NCBI GenBank assembly: GCA_937873095.1
Contig: CALMVI010000035.1
Location: forward strand, 1-37,153
Source of the DNA: an uncultured Acetobacteraceae bacterium
Lineage (GTDB): Bacteria; Pseudomonadota; Alphaproteobacteria; Acetobacterales; Acetobacteraceae
Length of the DNA: 37,153 nt
Direction: 5' to 3'
Position 1 is the stretch's first letter. Each line of letters opens with the position of its first letter. Under the pieces are notes generated by a model. It did no database searches. It was not told the origin of the DNA and worked only from the letters and a program-made list of their open reading frames with translations. Made by a program: the position numbers and the translations under genes. Of this stretch, positions 16,385-25,309 are shown piece by piece.

Positions 16385-17570
16385 TCCACCCTACGACCAG
16401 GGCGGCCTGCTTTAGGTCAGCAATCAGATCGGCCGGGTCCTCCAAGCCGATGTGGAACCGCACGATCGGCCCCGCAAACGCCATCTCGCCCGCCGAACGC
16501 TGCACGAACCCGGTGGTCGGGAGCGCCAGGCTTTCGTAGCCGCCCCAGGACGCGCCGATGCCGAACAGGGTGAGCGCGTCCACGAAGCAATGCGTCGCCT
16601 CGACCGTGATGTCTGGCTGAAAGGCCACGCCGAACAGGCTGCACGCGCCCGAGAAGTCGCGCTGCCACAGCGCGTGGCCGGGGGCGCCGGGCAAGGCGGG
16701 GTGCAGCACGCGCGCCACCTCCGGCTGGCGGGCGAACCAGGCCGCAACCTCAAGCCCCGACGCCATCTGGCGGTCCAGCCGCACCGCCATCGTGCGCAGG
16801 CCGCGCAGGGTCAGCCAGCAATCGTCGGGCGAGGCGTACTGGCCGAGCTGCAGTGCCGCGTCGCGCACGCGGCGCCAATGCGCGTCCTCCCGCGTGGTGG
16901 CCGAGCCGATCAGCACGTCGGAATGGCCGCCGGGGTATTTCGTCAGCGCCTGGATGGACACGTCCACGCCGTGCGCGAAAGGCTGGAAGGCGTGGATGCC
17001 CCAGGTGTTGTCCATCAGCACGGCGGCACCGCGGCTTCGCGCCAGGGCGGCCAGCGCCGGCACGTCCTGCACCTCGAAGGTGTGGCTGCCGGGGCTTTCC
17101 AGGAACAGCACCCGCGTCTGCCGGCCGAACAGCGGCGCCAGTTCCTCGGCGGTCGCTTCGGCGCGGTAGTAGCTGGTGGCGACGCCCATCCGCTTCAGCA
17201 TGGTCTCGCAGAACAGCCGGGTCGGGCCGTAGACGCTGTCCGGCATCAGCAGGTGGTCTCCAGCGCCGAGATAGCCCAGCAGCGGCGTCGTTACCGCGGC
17301 CAGCCCGCTGCACAGGATCTGGCAGCGCGTGCCGCCCTCCACCTCCGCCACCACGTCCTCGAGCGCGTGGTGGGTGGCCGAGCCCTGGGTGCCGTAGGTC
17401 AGCGCCTGGTCGAAGCGGCGCTTGAGGTAGGCGCGGCGCTGCGCCACGTCCTCGTAGAGCACGGTCGAGCCGCGATGGACGGCCGGGTTGACGAAGCCGT
17501 GCGCCTTCGTGCCCGCCCGGCCGGCATGCGACAGTCGGGTGGCCAGCCCGTGTTGCGGCACGTCGGCCAT
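16326..17570 (-). CDS. metC: Cystathionine beta-lyase
   Basis: This PLP enzyme of the Cys/Met-metabolism family splits cystathionine to homocysteine, pyruvate and ammonia. The 414-residue protein has YGTQGSATHHALEDVVAEVEGG, the PLP-contacting MDNTWGIHAFQPF, and the PLP lysine in ALTKYPGGHSD near residue 211. The C-terminal family signature is FVDALTLFGIGASWGGYESL. The last 20 or so residues (after QAALVVG) run into a hairpin-bearing segment and do not look like the family, so the stop seems to be borrowed from intergenic sequence. The ATG at 17570 follows the sseA stop by 1 nt. A cystathionine gamma-synthase-type activity is less likely given MetC-like motifs. Confidence 0.92.
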   Translation of the reverse strand: MADVPQHGLATRLSHAGRAGTKAHGFVNPAVHRGSTVLYEDVAQRRAYLKRRFDQALTYGTQGSATHHALEDVVAEVEGGTRCQILCSGLAAVTTPLLGYLGAGDHLLMPDSVYGPTRLFCETMLKRMGVATSYYRAEATAEELAPLFGRQTRVLFLESPGSHTFEVQDVPALAALARSRGAAVLMDNTWGIHAFQPFAHGVDVSIQALTKYPGGHSDVLIGSATTREDAHWRRVRDAALQLGQYASPDDCWLTLRGLRTMAVRLDRQMASGLEVAAWFARQPEVARVLHPALPGAPGHALWQRDFSGACSLFGVAFQPDITVEATHCFVDALTLFGIGASWGGYESLALPTTGFVQRSAGEMAFAGPIVRFHIGLEDPADLIADLKQAALVVGWSGVPSAAHEGRHAPSDPSV

Positions 17571-17571
17571 C

Positions 17572-18426
17572 TCAGGACGCCTTCTTGGGCGTGTCCGTCC
17601 GGCTGCCCCACTCGGTCCAGGACCCGTCGTACAGCGCGCCCTCCGGTAGTCCAGCGACGGCGAGGCCCAACGTCAGGATGGCAGCGGTGACGCCGGTGCC
17701 GCAGCTGGTCACCACGGGCCGCGTGCCGTCGGCGCCGGCTTGCGCGAATCTTAGCCGCAGCGCGTCAGGGGACAGCATGGTGTGGTCCTGGTTCAGCAGC
17801 TCGGTGGCAGGAAGGCTGCGTGCGCCTGGCATGTGGCCGCCGGGCAGGCCAGGGCGCGGCTCGGGCGCGGTGCCGTGAAAGCGGCCGGCGGGCCGCGCAT
17901 CCAGCACCAGCTCGCGTCCGGAGGCGAGCGTCTCGACCATGTCGCCCAGGCCGCGCAGGCGCGCGGCATGCAGGGTCGCGTGGAACTGCCCGGGCTGCGC
18001 CGGCGCGGGCCTGCCGTGTTCGAGCGCGCGCTGCTCGGCCCGCCATTTCGGCAGGCCGCCATCCAGCACGTGGGCCTGGTGTCCGAACAGCCGCATCAGC
18101 CACCAGCCGCGCCCGGCGGAGAACAGGCCCTTCTGGTCGTAGAACACGACCGTGTCGCCGTCCGAGACGCCGAGTGCGGCCAGCGCCCGCTCGAAGCGTC
18201 CGGCCGAGGGCGCCATGTGCGGCAGGCTGGTTTCCTGGTCCGCCACCGCGTCCAGGTCGAAGAAGCGCGCGCCGGGAATGTGCTCCCGCTCGAAGAGCGC
18301 GGCCGCATCCTGTGCCTCGGTGGGCAGGTAGAAGCTGGCGTCGAAAACGCGAAGGCCCGGCTTGTGCTGGCTGGCCGAGCCGAGCCGCTCGGCCAGCCAG
18401 GCGGTGCCGACCAGGGGCGAGGTCAT
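17572..18426 (-). CDS. sseA: 3-mercaptopyruvate sulfurtransferase
   Basis: The 284-residue protein has two rhodanese domains. The second carries the active-site loop TSCGTGVTA with Cys at about 242. The CG[ST]GVTA form is typical of 3-mercaptopyruvate rather than thiosulfate sulfurtransferases. It transfers sulfur from mercaptopyruvate to thiols or cyanide. The ATG at 18426 overlaps the NUDIX stop as ATGA, which decides the start over another ATG nine bases upstream. metC follows after 1 nt. This fits a cysteine and methionine sulfur operon. Confidence 0.93.
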   Translation of the reverse strand: MTSPLVGTAWLAERLGSASQHKPGLRVFDASFYLPTEAQDAAALFEREHIPGARFFDLDAVADQETSLPHMAPSAGRFERALAALGVSDGDTVVFYDQKGLFSAGRGWWLMRLFGHQAHVLDGGLPKWRAEQRALEHGRPAPAQPGQFHATLHAARLRGLGDMVETLASGRELVLDARPAGRFHGTAPEPRPGLPGGHMPGARSLPATELLNQDHTMLSPDALRLRFAQAGADGTRPVVTSCGTGVTAAILTLGLAVAGLPEGALYDGSWTEWGSRTDTPKKAS

Positions 18427-19073
18427 GGCAACCATCGCGCACGCAGCCAGTCGCGCCTGGCCGCGAACCACATCAGGCCGATGCTGGCGACCGAGTTGGG
18501 GTAGGCGCCGGCCAGCACCTGCTCGATCACATGGGCGGCCGGCAGCGCGCGCACACGGATATCCTCCTGCTCGCTCGCCAGGCCGGCCGTGCCCAGCAGA
18601 CCGTCCGGTCCGATTTCGCCGATCCGGACCCTGCCTGCGAACAGCGTGCACAGCTCGTCGCAGCCGCCCGGCGTGAGGAGGAAATCGCCGATGCGCTCCA
18701 GCTCGTGCAGCTCGATGCCCATTTCCTCGACGGCCTCGCGGCGGATCGTCGCCTCGGCCGTGTCGGCGCCGTCGACGAGGCCGGCCGCGAGTTCGGTCAT
18801 CACCGGCGGCAGGCCGGCGGCGAAGGCGGCGAGGCGGAACTGCTCGATGACGACGACGCGGTCGGTGGCCGGGTCGTAGGGGAGAACCGCCGCGGCCGTG
18901 CCGCGGCGCAGCAGCTCCCAGCTTCGGGGGCCGGACATCCTGCCGTCGAAGCGGCGCTGGCGGAACTGCACCGTCTGCAGCGGGAACCGCCCGCTCCACA
19001 CCGTCTCGACCGCGTCCAGCGCCACGTCGGGCGATGTGGGGAAGCCGGTGGCCGGCTGTCTGGGCGGGGTCAT
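18423..19073 (-). CDS. NUDIX hydrolase, ADP-ribose pyrophosphatase-like
   Basis: The 216-residue protein has a NUDIX box at about 98-120 (GLVDGADTAEATIRREAVEE, then MGI). The first Glu of the canonical G-x5-E is Asp, while the catalytic R-E-x-x-E-E-x-G part is intact. An AGLVD sequence and a proline region downstream (LLTPGGCDE) point to the ADP-sugar pyrophosphatase subgroup. The ATG at 19073 (MTPPRQ) is preferred to the longer frame from 19193. Its stop overlaps sseA by ATGA, so it is co-translated with the sulfur genes. It starts 53 nt after the XRE-type regulator on the same strand. Confidence 0.88.
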   Translation of the reverse strand: MTPPRQPATGFPTSPDVALDAVETVWSGRFPLQTVQFRQRRFDGRMSGPRSWELLRRGTAAAVLPYDPATDRVVVIEQFRLAAFAAGLPPVMTELAAGLVDGADTAEATIRREAVEEMGIELHELERIGDFLLTPGGCDELCTLFAGRVRIGEIGPDGLLGTAGLASEQEDIRVRALPAAHVIEQVLAGAYPNSVASIGLMWFAARRDWLRARWLP

Positions 19074-19126
19074 CGGGCCACAGATAGCCTGCCCGGCACA
19101 GGCTGGGAACCTGCGCGAGGCAGGGC

Positions 19127-19999
19127 CTACTGGGCGGCGATCAGCTCGCGCAGGTGGGCGGACGCGGCACGGCCCTTCACCGCCTCGCGCCACATCGCCT
19201 CGGCCACCCTCTGATGGGCGGTGACGGCCTCGTCGGCACCGGTGATCATGGCGACGCCGGTGCTGAGATGGGGGATGGTGTCGGAGCGGAACGGGTTGAT
19301 GGCCAGCATCGCCCGGTCGCGGGAGCGCAGCAGCTGGAACTGCCCCGACGGCTCGCCCGTGGAGAGCAGGCCGAACTGCAGGCCCATCGGCTCGACTTCC
19401 ATGAGGTTGGCGATGTTCTCCATCTCGATCCGCGCGACGACGCGGGCGCGTTCGCGCAGCGCGTCCGATTTCGCCATTCCCTGGCCCACGCCCTGCTTGA
19501 GGAAGCGCACGATGGCGCCGGCCGAGAGCATGGCGATGATGCTGGGGCGGCGCATGCGGAACATGCGCTTGCGTTCAGCCAGTATGCCCAGGACCTGTTC
19601 GGCGGTGGCCCGCGCGGCCGTCCGCTCCGCCCCCGTCTCGCCCGCCGCCTCGATGAACAGCTCGGCTTCCAGGGAGTCGAGCTCGTCGGAGGAGGTGAGG
19701 AAGCTGAGCGGCGAGGAGACCTGCAGGATCTGGTCGGCCGTCTCCTCCACCTGGCGCAGGCGCTCGAAGAAGCCGATCGGGCGGTTGTAGTACTCCACGC
19801 CGATGCCGAGCAGCGACAGCGGCGAGATCTTGAGCAGTTCGGCCAGCCGGTTGACCGTGTCGAGCTTGATCACCTCGCCTTTTTCGTAGCGGTAGAGGGC
19901 GGCGCGCGAGACGCCGAGCCGGGCGGCGATCTCCTCCGCCCGCATGCCGGATTCCAGCCGGTAGGCCCTGAGCTGCTGTCCGATTTCAGTGAACCGCAT
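19127..19999 (-). CDS. XRE-type transcriptional regulator with unknown C-terminal domain
   Basis: The 290-residue protein starts with a lambda-repressor-like HTH at about 5-60 (LRAYRLESGMRAEEIAARLG, then VSRAALYRYEKGEVIKL). A domain of about 220 residues that I do not recognise follows. It includes a segment with RMRRPSIIAMLSAGAIVRFL and a late region with NPFRSDTIPHLSTGVAMIT, possibly ligand-sensing. The ATG at 19999 is chosen; the longer frame begins with a TTG at 20029. Being first in a minus-strand run with the NUDIX, sseA and metC genes, it may regulate them. That is inferred from position only. Confidence 0.82.
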   Translation of the reverse strand: MRFTEIGQQLRAYRLESGMRAEEIAARLGVSRAALYRYEKGEVIKLDTVNRLAELLKISPLSLLGIGVEYYNRPIGFFERLRQVEETADQILQVSSPLSFLTSSDELDSLEAELFIEAAGETGAERTAARATAEQVLGILAERKRMFRMRRPSIIAMLSAGAIVRFLKQGVGQGMAKSDALRERARVVARIEMENIANLMEVEPMGLQFGLLSTGEPSGQFQLLRSRDRAMLAINPFRSDTIPHLSTGVAMITGADEAVTAHQRVAEAMWREAVKGRAASAHLRELIAAQ

Positions 20000-20241
20000 T
20001 GATTCGTCCGATCTTTGTGACAACGCCAATCATCGGCGCCGGTGGTGTTGACAGCCCCACGGCGAAGCTGGACAGCATCGTGTCGCGACGTCTCCAACGG
20101 TGCATGTAGACATATGGACGGGAGTCGTCATCCCACAAACCGTGATCCGAGCAGCTTTTTGAAAAAAGTCCAATTTTGGATCGCGCCCGCCAGTTGTTTT
20201 TCGGGCCTGGTTTGCTTGCCGCGCGCCGGGTCGCGGCAAGG

Positions 20242-21303
20242 ATGATCGCCGAACGGGTCCTGATGGGCTTGCTCATCGGCGCCATCGCCCTGGGCTGCGG
20301 GCTGGTCATCTACCCCTTCCTGTCCGCCGTGCTGTGGGCCGCCATCCTGGCCTACACGACCTGGCCGCTCTTCGCCTGGCTCCACGATACGCTGAGGTTG
20401 CCGCGCGGTCTGGTGGCGCTGCTGATGGTTGTGCTCTCCGCCCTGGTCATCGTGCTGCCGCTGGCCCTGGCCGTTCCGGGGGGTGCGGCCGACGTGCAGG
20501 CGCTGCGCGGTTCGGTCGAAACCTGGCTGGCCCAGATACCGCCTGCGCCGCGCTGGCTGTATCCGGTGCCGCTGATCGGCGGGCCGCTCACCGACACCTG
20601 GAACGCCTGGGCCGCCGACCTGTCCGGCATGACCGCCTTCTTCCGGCCCTATCTCGGCATGTTCGCCGAACGCAGCCTGTCGCTGCTGCTCGGGCTGGCG
20701 GGCGGGCTGGTGCAGTTCTTCACCGCGTTGTTCGTGGCGTTCTTCTTCTGGTTTTCCGGCGAGACGCTGGGCTTGCGCCTGCAGTTGCTGGTCAACCGTA
20801 TCGCCGGGCGTTACGGGCCCGACCTGATAGCGACCACGGCACGGGCCGTGCGCGGCACCGTCTACGGCATACTCGGCACCGCCATCATCCAGGGCTTCCT
20901 GACGGCGTTCGGGCTGAGCCTGGCCGGCGTGCCACGCGTGGTGCTGCTGGGGACGGTGACGGCGTTTCTTGCGGTGCTGCCGGTGGGCGCGCCGCTGGTC
21001 TGGATACCGGCCGGGCTGTGGCTGCTGGCGGACGGGCACACCGCGCACGGCATCTTCCTGCTGATCTACGGCGTGGTGGTGGTATCGGGCTCGGACCACC
21101 TGATACGGCCTTACTTCATCGCGCGCGGGGCCAAGATCCCATTCCTGCTCACGGTGCTGGGCGTGCTCGGCGGGGTGCTGGCGTTCGGGGCGCTGGGCAT
21201 TTTTCTCGGACCCGTGCTGCTCGGCGTGGGCTGGATGCTGGTGGTGGAGTTCGCGCGCATCGACAAGGCGGTGGCGCCCGCGCCAGCCGCGCTGCTTCCT
21301 TGA
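20242..21303 (+). CDS. AI-2E/PerM family permease
   Basis: The 353-residue polytopic protein has paired N-terminal helices (RVLMGLLIGAIALGCGLVIY), a soluble segment at about 90-140, and a C-terminal helix bundle. The bundle has GTVTAFLAVLPVGAPLVWIP, then SDHLIRPYFIARGAKIPFLL and GALGIFLGPVLLGV, typical of this family. Members export autoinducer-2 or act as ion antiporters, and the substrate here is unknown. The ATG at 20242 has GCAAGG close upstream. An in-frame TTG at 20176 is the alternative. It diverges from the XRE-type regulator across 242 bp, in which I see no convincing promoter or hairpin. Confidence 0.88.
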   Translation: MIAERVLMGLLIGAIALGCGLVIYPFLSAVLWAAILAYTTWPLFAWLHDTLRLPRGLVALLMVVLSALVIVLPLALAVPGGAADVQALRGSVETWLAQIPPAPRWLYPVPLIGGPLTDTWNAWAADLSGMTAFFRPYLGMFAERSLSLLLGLAGGLVQFFTALFVAFFFWFSGETLGLRLQLLVNRIAGRYGPDLIATTARAVRGTVYGILGTAIIQGFLTAFGLSLAGVPRVVLLGTVTAFLAVLPVGAPLVWIPAGLWLLADGHTAHGIFLLIYGVVVVSGSDHLIRPYFIARGAKIPFLLTVLGVLGGVLAFGALGIFLGPVLLGVGWMLVVEFARIDKAVAPAPAALLP

Positions 21304-21314
21304 CCTGCTGAGCC

Positions 21315-22160
21315 GTGCGCGCCATCCGACTGGCGGCGGAGCCGGCATGGGCAGGGCGGCCTGCGCTGCGCGCCACCCCGCCGCGGCCTGCACGATCCCG
21401 CAAGATCCGGGAGAAGTGGCGTGCCGGCAGCCTGCTATCGGCGTTGCTGCACGGCGCGGCGCTTGCGCTGCTGCTGCTCGGCGCACGCGGGACCACCAAG
21501 ACCGAAGAGCAGGCGGCGCCGAGCTTTGCCGTCGAGTTCACCAATTCCGGCCAGCCGGTGACCGCGCCGCCCGCCCCGACCTCGCAGCCGGAGGTCAACC
21601 TTGGGACGCCCGAGATGGCTCCGCCGCCGCCGGCCGACCAGCCGGCCGAGCCGCTTCCCGTGCCCCGCCCGGCCAGGCGCTACGGCAGCGCGCTGCGGCC
21701 GAAAGCCGACCAGAACCCGTTCGCCCACATCGTGCCGTTCGACCTCGCTCCGCAGCAGCGCCGGTCGCTGGCCGCGGGGACAGGCCGCGGCCTGGACCTC
21801 TCGGCGGGGCCGGTGATCAGGAACGGGGCGCTGCAGGACTCGGTCCAGCACGTGCGCGGAACGCACGGCATGTCGGACTGGACCGAGCGGCTCCAGGAAT
21901 TCGTCGAGGAGCACAAATACTACCCGCGTGAGGCAGCCGATAACGGCGAACAGGGTGCCGCCGTGCTGCGGGTCACGGTCAGCCGCGACGGAACGGTGAA
22001 ACGGCTGGCGCTGGTGAGCTCGTCCGGTTCGCACCTGCTGGATGCGGCGTGGATGGCGGTGTTCCGCGACAACAAGTTGCCGCCCTTCAACGACGACATG
22101 GCGGGCAACGAGGTCACCTTCAACTACGAGCTCGACTACCACCTGATCTACGGGCGTTGA
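21315..22160 (+). CDS. TonB-like energy transducer protein
   Basis: The 281-residue protein has one N-terminal membrane helix at about 38-58 (SLLSALLHGAALALLLLG) containing a Ser/His pattern like that of TonB. A Pro-rich linker follows at about 80-120 (TAPPAPTSQPE, PPPPADQPAEPLPVPRPARR). The C-terminal TonB domain begins near 195 (YYPREA, then GAAVLRVTVSRDGTVKRLAL). It would couple inner-membrane energy to outer-membrane receptors or, alternatively, act TolA-like. No exbB/exbD is in the window. The GTG at 21315, 11 nt after the permease stop, is the only early start in frame and lacks a clear ribosome site. Confidence 0.85.
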   Translation: MRAIRLAAEPAWAGRPALRATPPRPARSRKIREKWRAGSLLSALLHGAALALLLLGARGTTKTEEQAAPSFAVEFTNSGQPVTAPPAPTSQPEVNLGTPEMAPPPPADQPAEPLPVPRPARRYGSALRPKADQNPFAHIVPFDLAPQQRRSLAAGTGRGLDLSAGPVIRNGALQDSVQHVRGTHGMSDWTERLQEFVEEHKYYPREAADNGEQGAAVLRVTVSRDGTVKRLALVSSSGSHLLDAAWMAVFRDNKLPPFNDDMAGNEVTFNYELDYHLIYGR

Positions 22161-22224
22161 GGCGCGAGGGCGTTAGACAATCGGTAAGCAGCGTCTGTCA
22201 GGATGCCGGCTCCTGGGGACGCTC

Positions 22225-22581
22225 ATGAGCATGATGACCAACACCGCCTGGGGCGTTGCTGCCGAGCAGAGTGCCTGCCAGGCCCTGGCCGCCGATGGCT
22301 GGTCGATCCTCGGCCGCCGCCTGCGCACCAAGGCCGGGGAGGTGGACGCGGTGGCGCAGAAGGACGGCCTGGTCGCTTTCGTCGAGGTCAAGTCGCGCGC
22401 CACTCTGGCTGCTGCGGCCTACGCCCTGGGGGAGCGGCAACAGGGACGGTTGATGGCGGCGGCGGAAATCCTGCTGTCCGAGCATCCCGACTGGGGCAGC
22501 GAGGGGGTGCGTTTTGACGTGATGCTGGTCGACAGGCAAAGCCGTGTTCGCCGCATTTCCGACGCGTTCCGGCTCAACTAG
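22225..22581 (+). CDS. YraN/UPF0102 family nuclease-fold protein
   Basis: The 118-residue protein has the UPF0102 pattern: GVAAEQSACQALAADGWSIL, then RTKAGEVDAVAQKDGLVAFVEVKSR in two blocks. The last part (GE-x-D ... VEVK) matches a restriction-endonuclease-like fold with possible metal-binding Glu, Asp and Lys. The cellular role of the family is not settled. The ATG at 22225 has GGGGA upstream. YraN genes often lie near rsmI and gshB. Here gshB follows after a repeat-filled gap and rsmI is not seen. Confidence 0.88.
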   Translation: MSMMTNTAWGVAAEQSACQALAADGWSILGRRLRTKAGEVDAVAQKDGLVAFVEVKSRATLAAAAYALGERQQGRLMAAAEILLSEHPDWGSEGVRFDVMLVDRQSRVRRISDAFRLN

Positions 22582-22603
22582 CGCGGTTCACCTTAGGCTA
22601 TGG

Positions 22604-22691
22604 AGGCCAAGGGCGTTGAGGCTGTAAACTATTGATTCAGCTTGGGGCTCTGCCCCAAACCCCGCCGGGGGCGGGCGCCCCCGGACCCGCA
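22604..22691 (-). repeat. Dispersed hairpin repeat, copy B
   Basis: The reverse complement of this 88-bp segment matches 1243-1331 with about ten differences, most in the last third. It contains the hairpin TTGGGGC-TCT-GCCCCAA at 22642-22658 and the 20-bp GC palindrome at 22665-22684. It occupies most of the first half of the yraN-gshB gap (22582-22879), which holds no gene. Confidence 0.8.
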
Positions 22692-22711
22692 GATATTCAA
22701 GTCAATGGGAT

Positions 22712-22812
22712 CCAAACGCCCGGCGTTTGGCGGGGTGCGGGGCAGAGCCCCGCTTTCCTGCCTGTCGCGCCTTCGGCGCCGATAGATCCACGGCCTCGTT
22801 GCCCCTGGCCTT
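22712..22812 (+). repeat. Dispersed hairpin repeat, diverged copy C
   Basis: The perfect 9-bp inverted repeat CCAAACGCC-C-GGCGTTTGG spans 22712-22730. It is followed by GCGGGGC-AGA-GCCCCGC at 22737-22753. Then come GATAGAT (22781-22787) and GTTGCCCCTGGCCTT, which resemble the end of copy A. It lies beside copy B in the opposite orientation. Confidence 0.6.
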
Positions 22813-22879
22813 CCCAGCCGACTGTTCCCGTCAGCACGGGATTGCTCTAGACGCGCCCCGTCAATGCGAGGAGAGCGGC

Positions 22880-23887
22880 ATGGCCAGGAGCGCGCTGAGG
22901 GTCGCGGTGCAGATGGACCCGCTCGACCACATCAACATCGATGGCGACAGCACGTTCGCCCTGATGCTGGAGGCTCAGGGCAGGGGACATGCGCTATGGC
23001 ACTACGAGGTGCGGCACATGGCTCTCGACCAGGGCCGTCAGACGCAGGATGGACGGTCCGTCGAGCGTCTGACCGCGCTCGCCGGCCCGGTCACCGTGCG
23101 GCGGGAGCAGGGACGCCACTTCACCCTTGGCGCGCAGGCCACGCTCGACCTGGCATCGATGGACGTGGTGCTTATGCGCCAGGACCCTCCCTTCGACATG
23201 GCCTACATCACGGCCACCCACATGTTGGAGCACATCCAGCCCGGCACGCTGGTCGTCAACGACCCGGCTGCGGTGCGCAACGCGCCGGAAAAGCTGCTGG
23301 TGACCCATTTCCCCGACCTGATGCCGCCGACCCTGATCACCTGGAACCAGGACGCGATCAGGGCCTTCCGCGCCCGGCATGGCGACATCATCGTCAAGCC
23401 GCTGTTCGGCAACGGCGGCGCAGGTGTGTTCCGGATCCGGCCAGACGACGAGAACCTGGCCTCGCTGCTGGAAATGCATTTCGCACGCTCCCGCGAGCCG
23501 TTGATGATCCAGCGCTACGAGCCGGCGGTGCGGCAGGGGGACAAGCGGATCATCCTGGTCGACGGGCACCCTGCCGGCGCCATCAACCGAGTGCCGGCGC
23601 AGGGCGAGGCGCGGTCCAACATGCATGTGGGCGGCCAGGCAGAGAGGAGCACGCTGACCGCGCGGGAGCAGGAGATCTGCCGCAGGATCGGCCCGATGCT
23701 GCGCGAGCAGGGCCTGATCTTCGTGGGCATCGACGTCATCGGCGACTGGCTGACCGAGATCAACGTGACGTCGCCCACGGGTCTGCAGGAGGTCCAGCGC
23801 TTCGACGGAACGAACCTGGCCGGGCTGATCTGGGACAGCATCGAGCGCCGCCGGGCCGAGGCAACAGCCGCCGCCGCGGCGGGATAG
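22880..23887 (+). CDS. gshB: Glutathione synthetase
   Basis: GshB adds glycine to gamma-glutamylcysteine with ATP to complete glutathione. The 335-residue protein has the N-terminal family signature [20 protein letters not shown] and the segment [14 protein letters not shown]. The ATP-grasp domain has [13 protein letters not shown] and ends with the substrate loop [12 protein letters not shown]. The ATG at 22880 has a strong GAGGAGAG ribosome site at 22868-22875. The open frame back to 22727 passes through a hairpin repeat and is rejected. gshA is not in the window. Confidence 0.96.
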   Translation: MARSALRVAVQMDPLDHINIDGDSTFALMLEAQGRGHALWHYEVRHMALDQGRQTQDGRSVERLTALAGPVTVRREQGRHFTLGAQATLDLASMDVVLMRQDPPFDMAYITATHMLEHIQPGTLVVNDPAAVRNAPEKLLVTHFPDLMPPTLITWNQDAIRAFRARHGDIIVKPLFGNGGAGVFRIRPDDENLASLLEMHFARSREPLMIQRYEPAVRQGDKRIILVDGHPAGAINRVPAQGEARSNMHVGGQAERSTLTAREQEICRRIGPMLREQGLIFVGIDVIGDWLTEINVTSPTGLQEVQRFDGTNLAGLIWDSIERRRAEATAAAAAG

Positions 23888-23896
23888 CCCCTGCCG

Positions 23897-24514
23897 TCAA
23901 GGCTGACGGGAGGAGGCCCGGACTGGCCTGGCGAACCGCCACCGCGCGACCAGGGCGGCCGCCACGGCCAGCGCGAAGACGGCGGCGCTGGACGGTTCGG
24001 GAACGGCGGTTGCGATGGGCGTGCCCGGGGTCGCGCCGTGAGGCGGCGCGCCGGAGGCTGGCGGCGGGGACAGGGTGGTTCCTTCCCCGCCTGATGGTGA
24101 CAGGCCGGACGGGGATGGCTGCGTGAAGCCGCTGGTGGCGGCAGGCTTGCCCGGCGGAAGCAGAAAGGCACCCGCGCCGGCGACGCCGGCCGCGCCCGCC
24201 AGGCCCAGCATGGCCATGCCAAGCTTGGCGCCGCTGCCCAGCAGGGCTGCCTTGGGTGCGGCTGCACCGGGCAGCAGGGCGGCGCCGGGAACCCGGCCAG
24301 CCGGCGCGGCAGGCAAGGTGCCGGGGTGGCCGAGCGCCGCTTCGGGCTTGCCGCAGGCGTCCGACACGGGTGGTGCGTGTTGCGGGGCGCGGGCCAGGCT
24401 GTGGTGGATGCGGTGGCGGATGCGGCCGACGGCGTGGTGGACCGCGTGGTGGTGCGGCGTACCCTCGGGCGGCAATTGCGGCTCGGCCAGAGGGTTGCAC
24501 GGGTCGGTTGCCAT
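23897..24514 (-). CDS. PEP-CTERM sorting-signal protein, low complexity
   Basis: The 205-residue protein ends with a typical PEP-CTERM signal: VPEPSS at 171-176, a hydrophobic helix at about 177-190, and an Arg-rich tail (RWRFARPVRASSR). Such tails are cut by an exosortase at the inner membrane. The rest is Pro/Ala/Gly-rich with a His-rich stretch at 21-38 (HHHAVHHAVGRIRHRIHH) and a second hydrophobic stretch at about 98-119. No N-terminal signal peptide is seen, which is unusual for this class. The ATG at 24514 has no strong ribosome site. No function can be given beyond sorting. It converges on gshB with a 9-nt gap. Confidence 0.75.
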   Translation of the reverse strand: MATDPCNPLAEPQLPPEGTPHHHAVHHAVGRIRHRIHHSLARAPQHAPPVSDACGKPEAALGHPGTLPAAPAGRVPGAALLPGAAAPKAALLGSGAKLGMAMLGLAGAAGVAGAGAFLLPPGKPAATSGFTQPSPSGLSPSGGEGTTLSPPPASGAPPHGATPGTPIATAVPEPSSAAVFALAVAAALVARWRFARPVRASSRQP

Positions 24515-24596
24515 CGATCTGTCTCTGCGGTCTGAAGAGGTGCCGCAGACGGTCGCATGACTTCGTTAATTTAAAGTAAAGATGGCGCTCGCCGGG

Positions 24597-25259
24597 TCAT
24601 TCCCGCTGCAGGATACGGTCGTTGAACAGCGTCGCCGCCCGGCCGGCCTGAAAGTGCCGCTTCAGCCCGGCTTCGTCGTACTGGTGTTCGACCCAGTCCA
24701 GAAACGGCACGCGCCCCTCCGCCTCCTGGGCGTAGAGGCGGAAGAACGCGTCGAGTATGCCGGTGCGAGAGCCGCTGAAATGGCCGTAGCGCCATGACAG
24801 CTGGGTTGCCGCCTGGCGTGCCGTGCCGCCTTCGAACAGCACCGCCAGGCCGGACGCGAGCCCGGCCCGGTCGGCGCCCGACTTGCAATGCATCAGCGCC
24901 GGCGCGTCCAGTTCGGCGTAGATCGCCGCGAAGCGCAGGATGCGGTCGCGATGCGGCGCGCCCCGGCTTTCGAACGCCATGTCGTGGTGGACCAGCCCGA
25001 GCGCCCGGGCGGAGGCGCGCGACAGGGCGTCCGACCCGCATTGGCGCTGGCCGCGCAGGTTGATCACCGTGCGCAGGCCGAGCCGGCGCTTGGCCGCGGC
25101 CAGGCGCGCGGGGGTGGGGTGGTTTGACCGGTAGAGTTTGCCCGGCACCACGACGGCGAAATTGTCCCACAGCAGCCGGAACATCGCGTGGTCGGCCAAG
25201 AGCGAATCGGACCACGCCCGGGCTTTGCCGCGCCACGAACTCACATCGCCGTCGAACAT
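24597..25259 (-). CDS. Cys-based (tyrosine/dual-specificity-like) protein phosphatase
   Basis: The 220-residue protein has the phosphatase P-loop HCKSGADR, with Cys125 and Arg131 as the catalytic pair. An upstream strand, LRTVINLRGQ, and the GKLYRSNHPTP start are typical of atypical dual-specificity phosphatases of bacteria. It removes phosphate from proteins or small phospho-molecules; the substrate is not known. The ATG at 25259 is preferred over a TTG at 25277. It lies 50 nt downstream of sdhB on the same strand and could be co-transcribed with the sdh genes. Confidence 0.85.
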   Translation of the reverse strand: MFDGDVSSWRGKARAWSDSLLADHAMFRLLWDNFAVVVPGKLYRSNHPTPARLAAAKRRLGLRTVINLRGQRQCGSDALSRASARALGLVHHDMAFESRGAPHRDRILRFAAIYAELDAPALMHCKSGADRAGLASGLAVLFEGGTARQAATQLSWRYGHFSGSRTGILDAFFRLYAQEAEGRVPFLDWVEHQYDEAGLKRHFQAGRAATLFNDRILQRE

Positions 25260-25309
25260 GGCGCAGCTAACAGCCAACCGCCCGCAGCCGCCAGGGAGGC
25301 GGCGTCACC

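Noticed and set aside
20000-20241. TTGACA at 20048-20053 as a -35 box
   Set aside because: No matching -10 box lies at a suitable distance, so no promoter is called.
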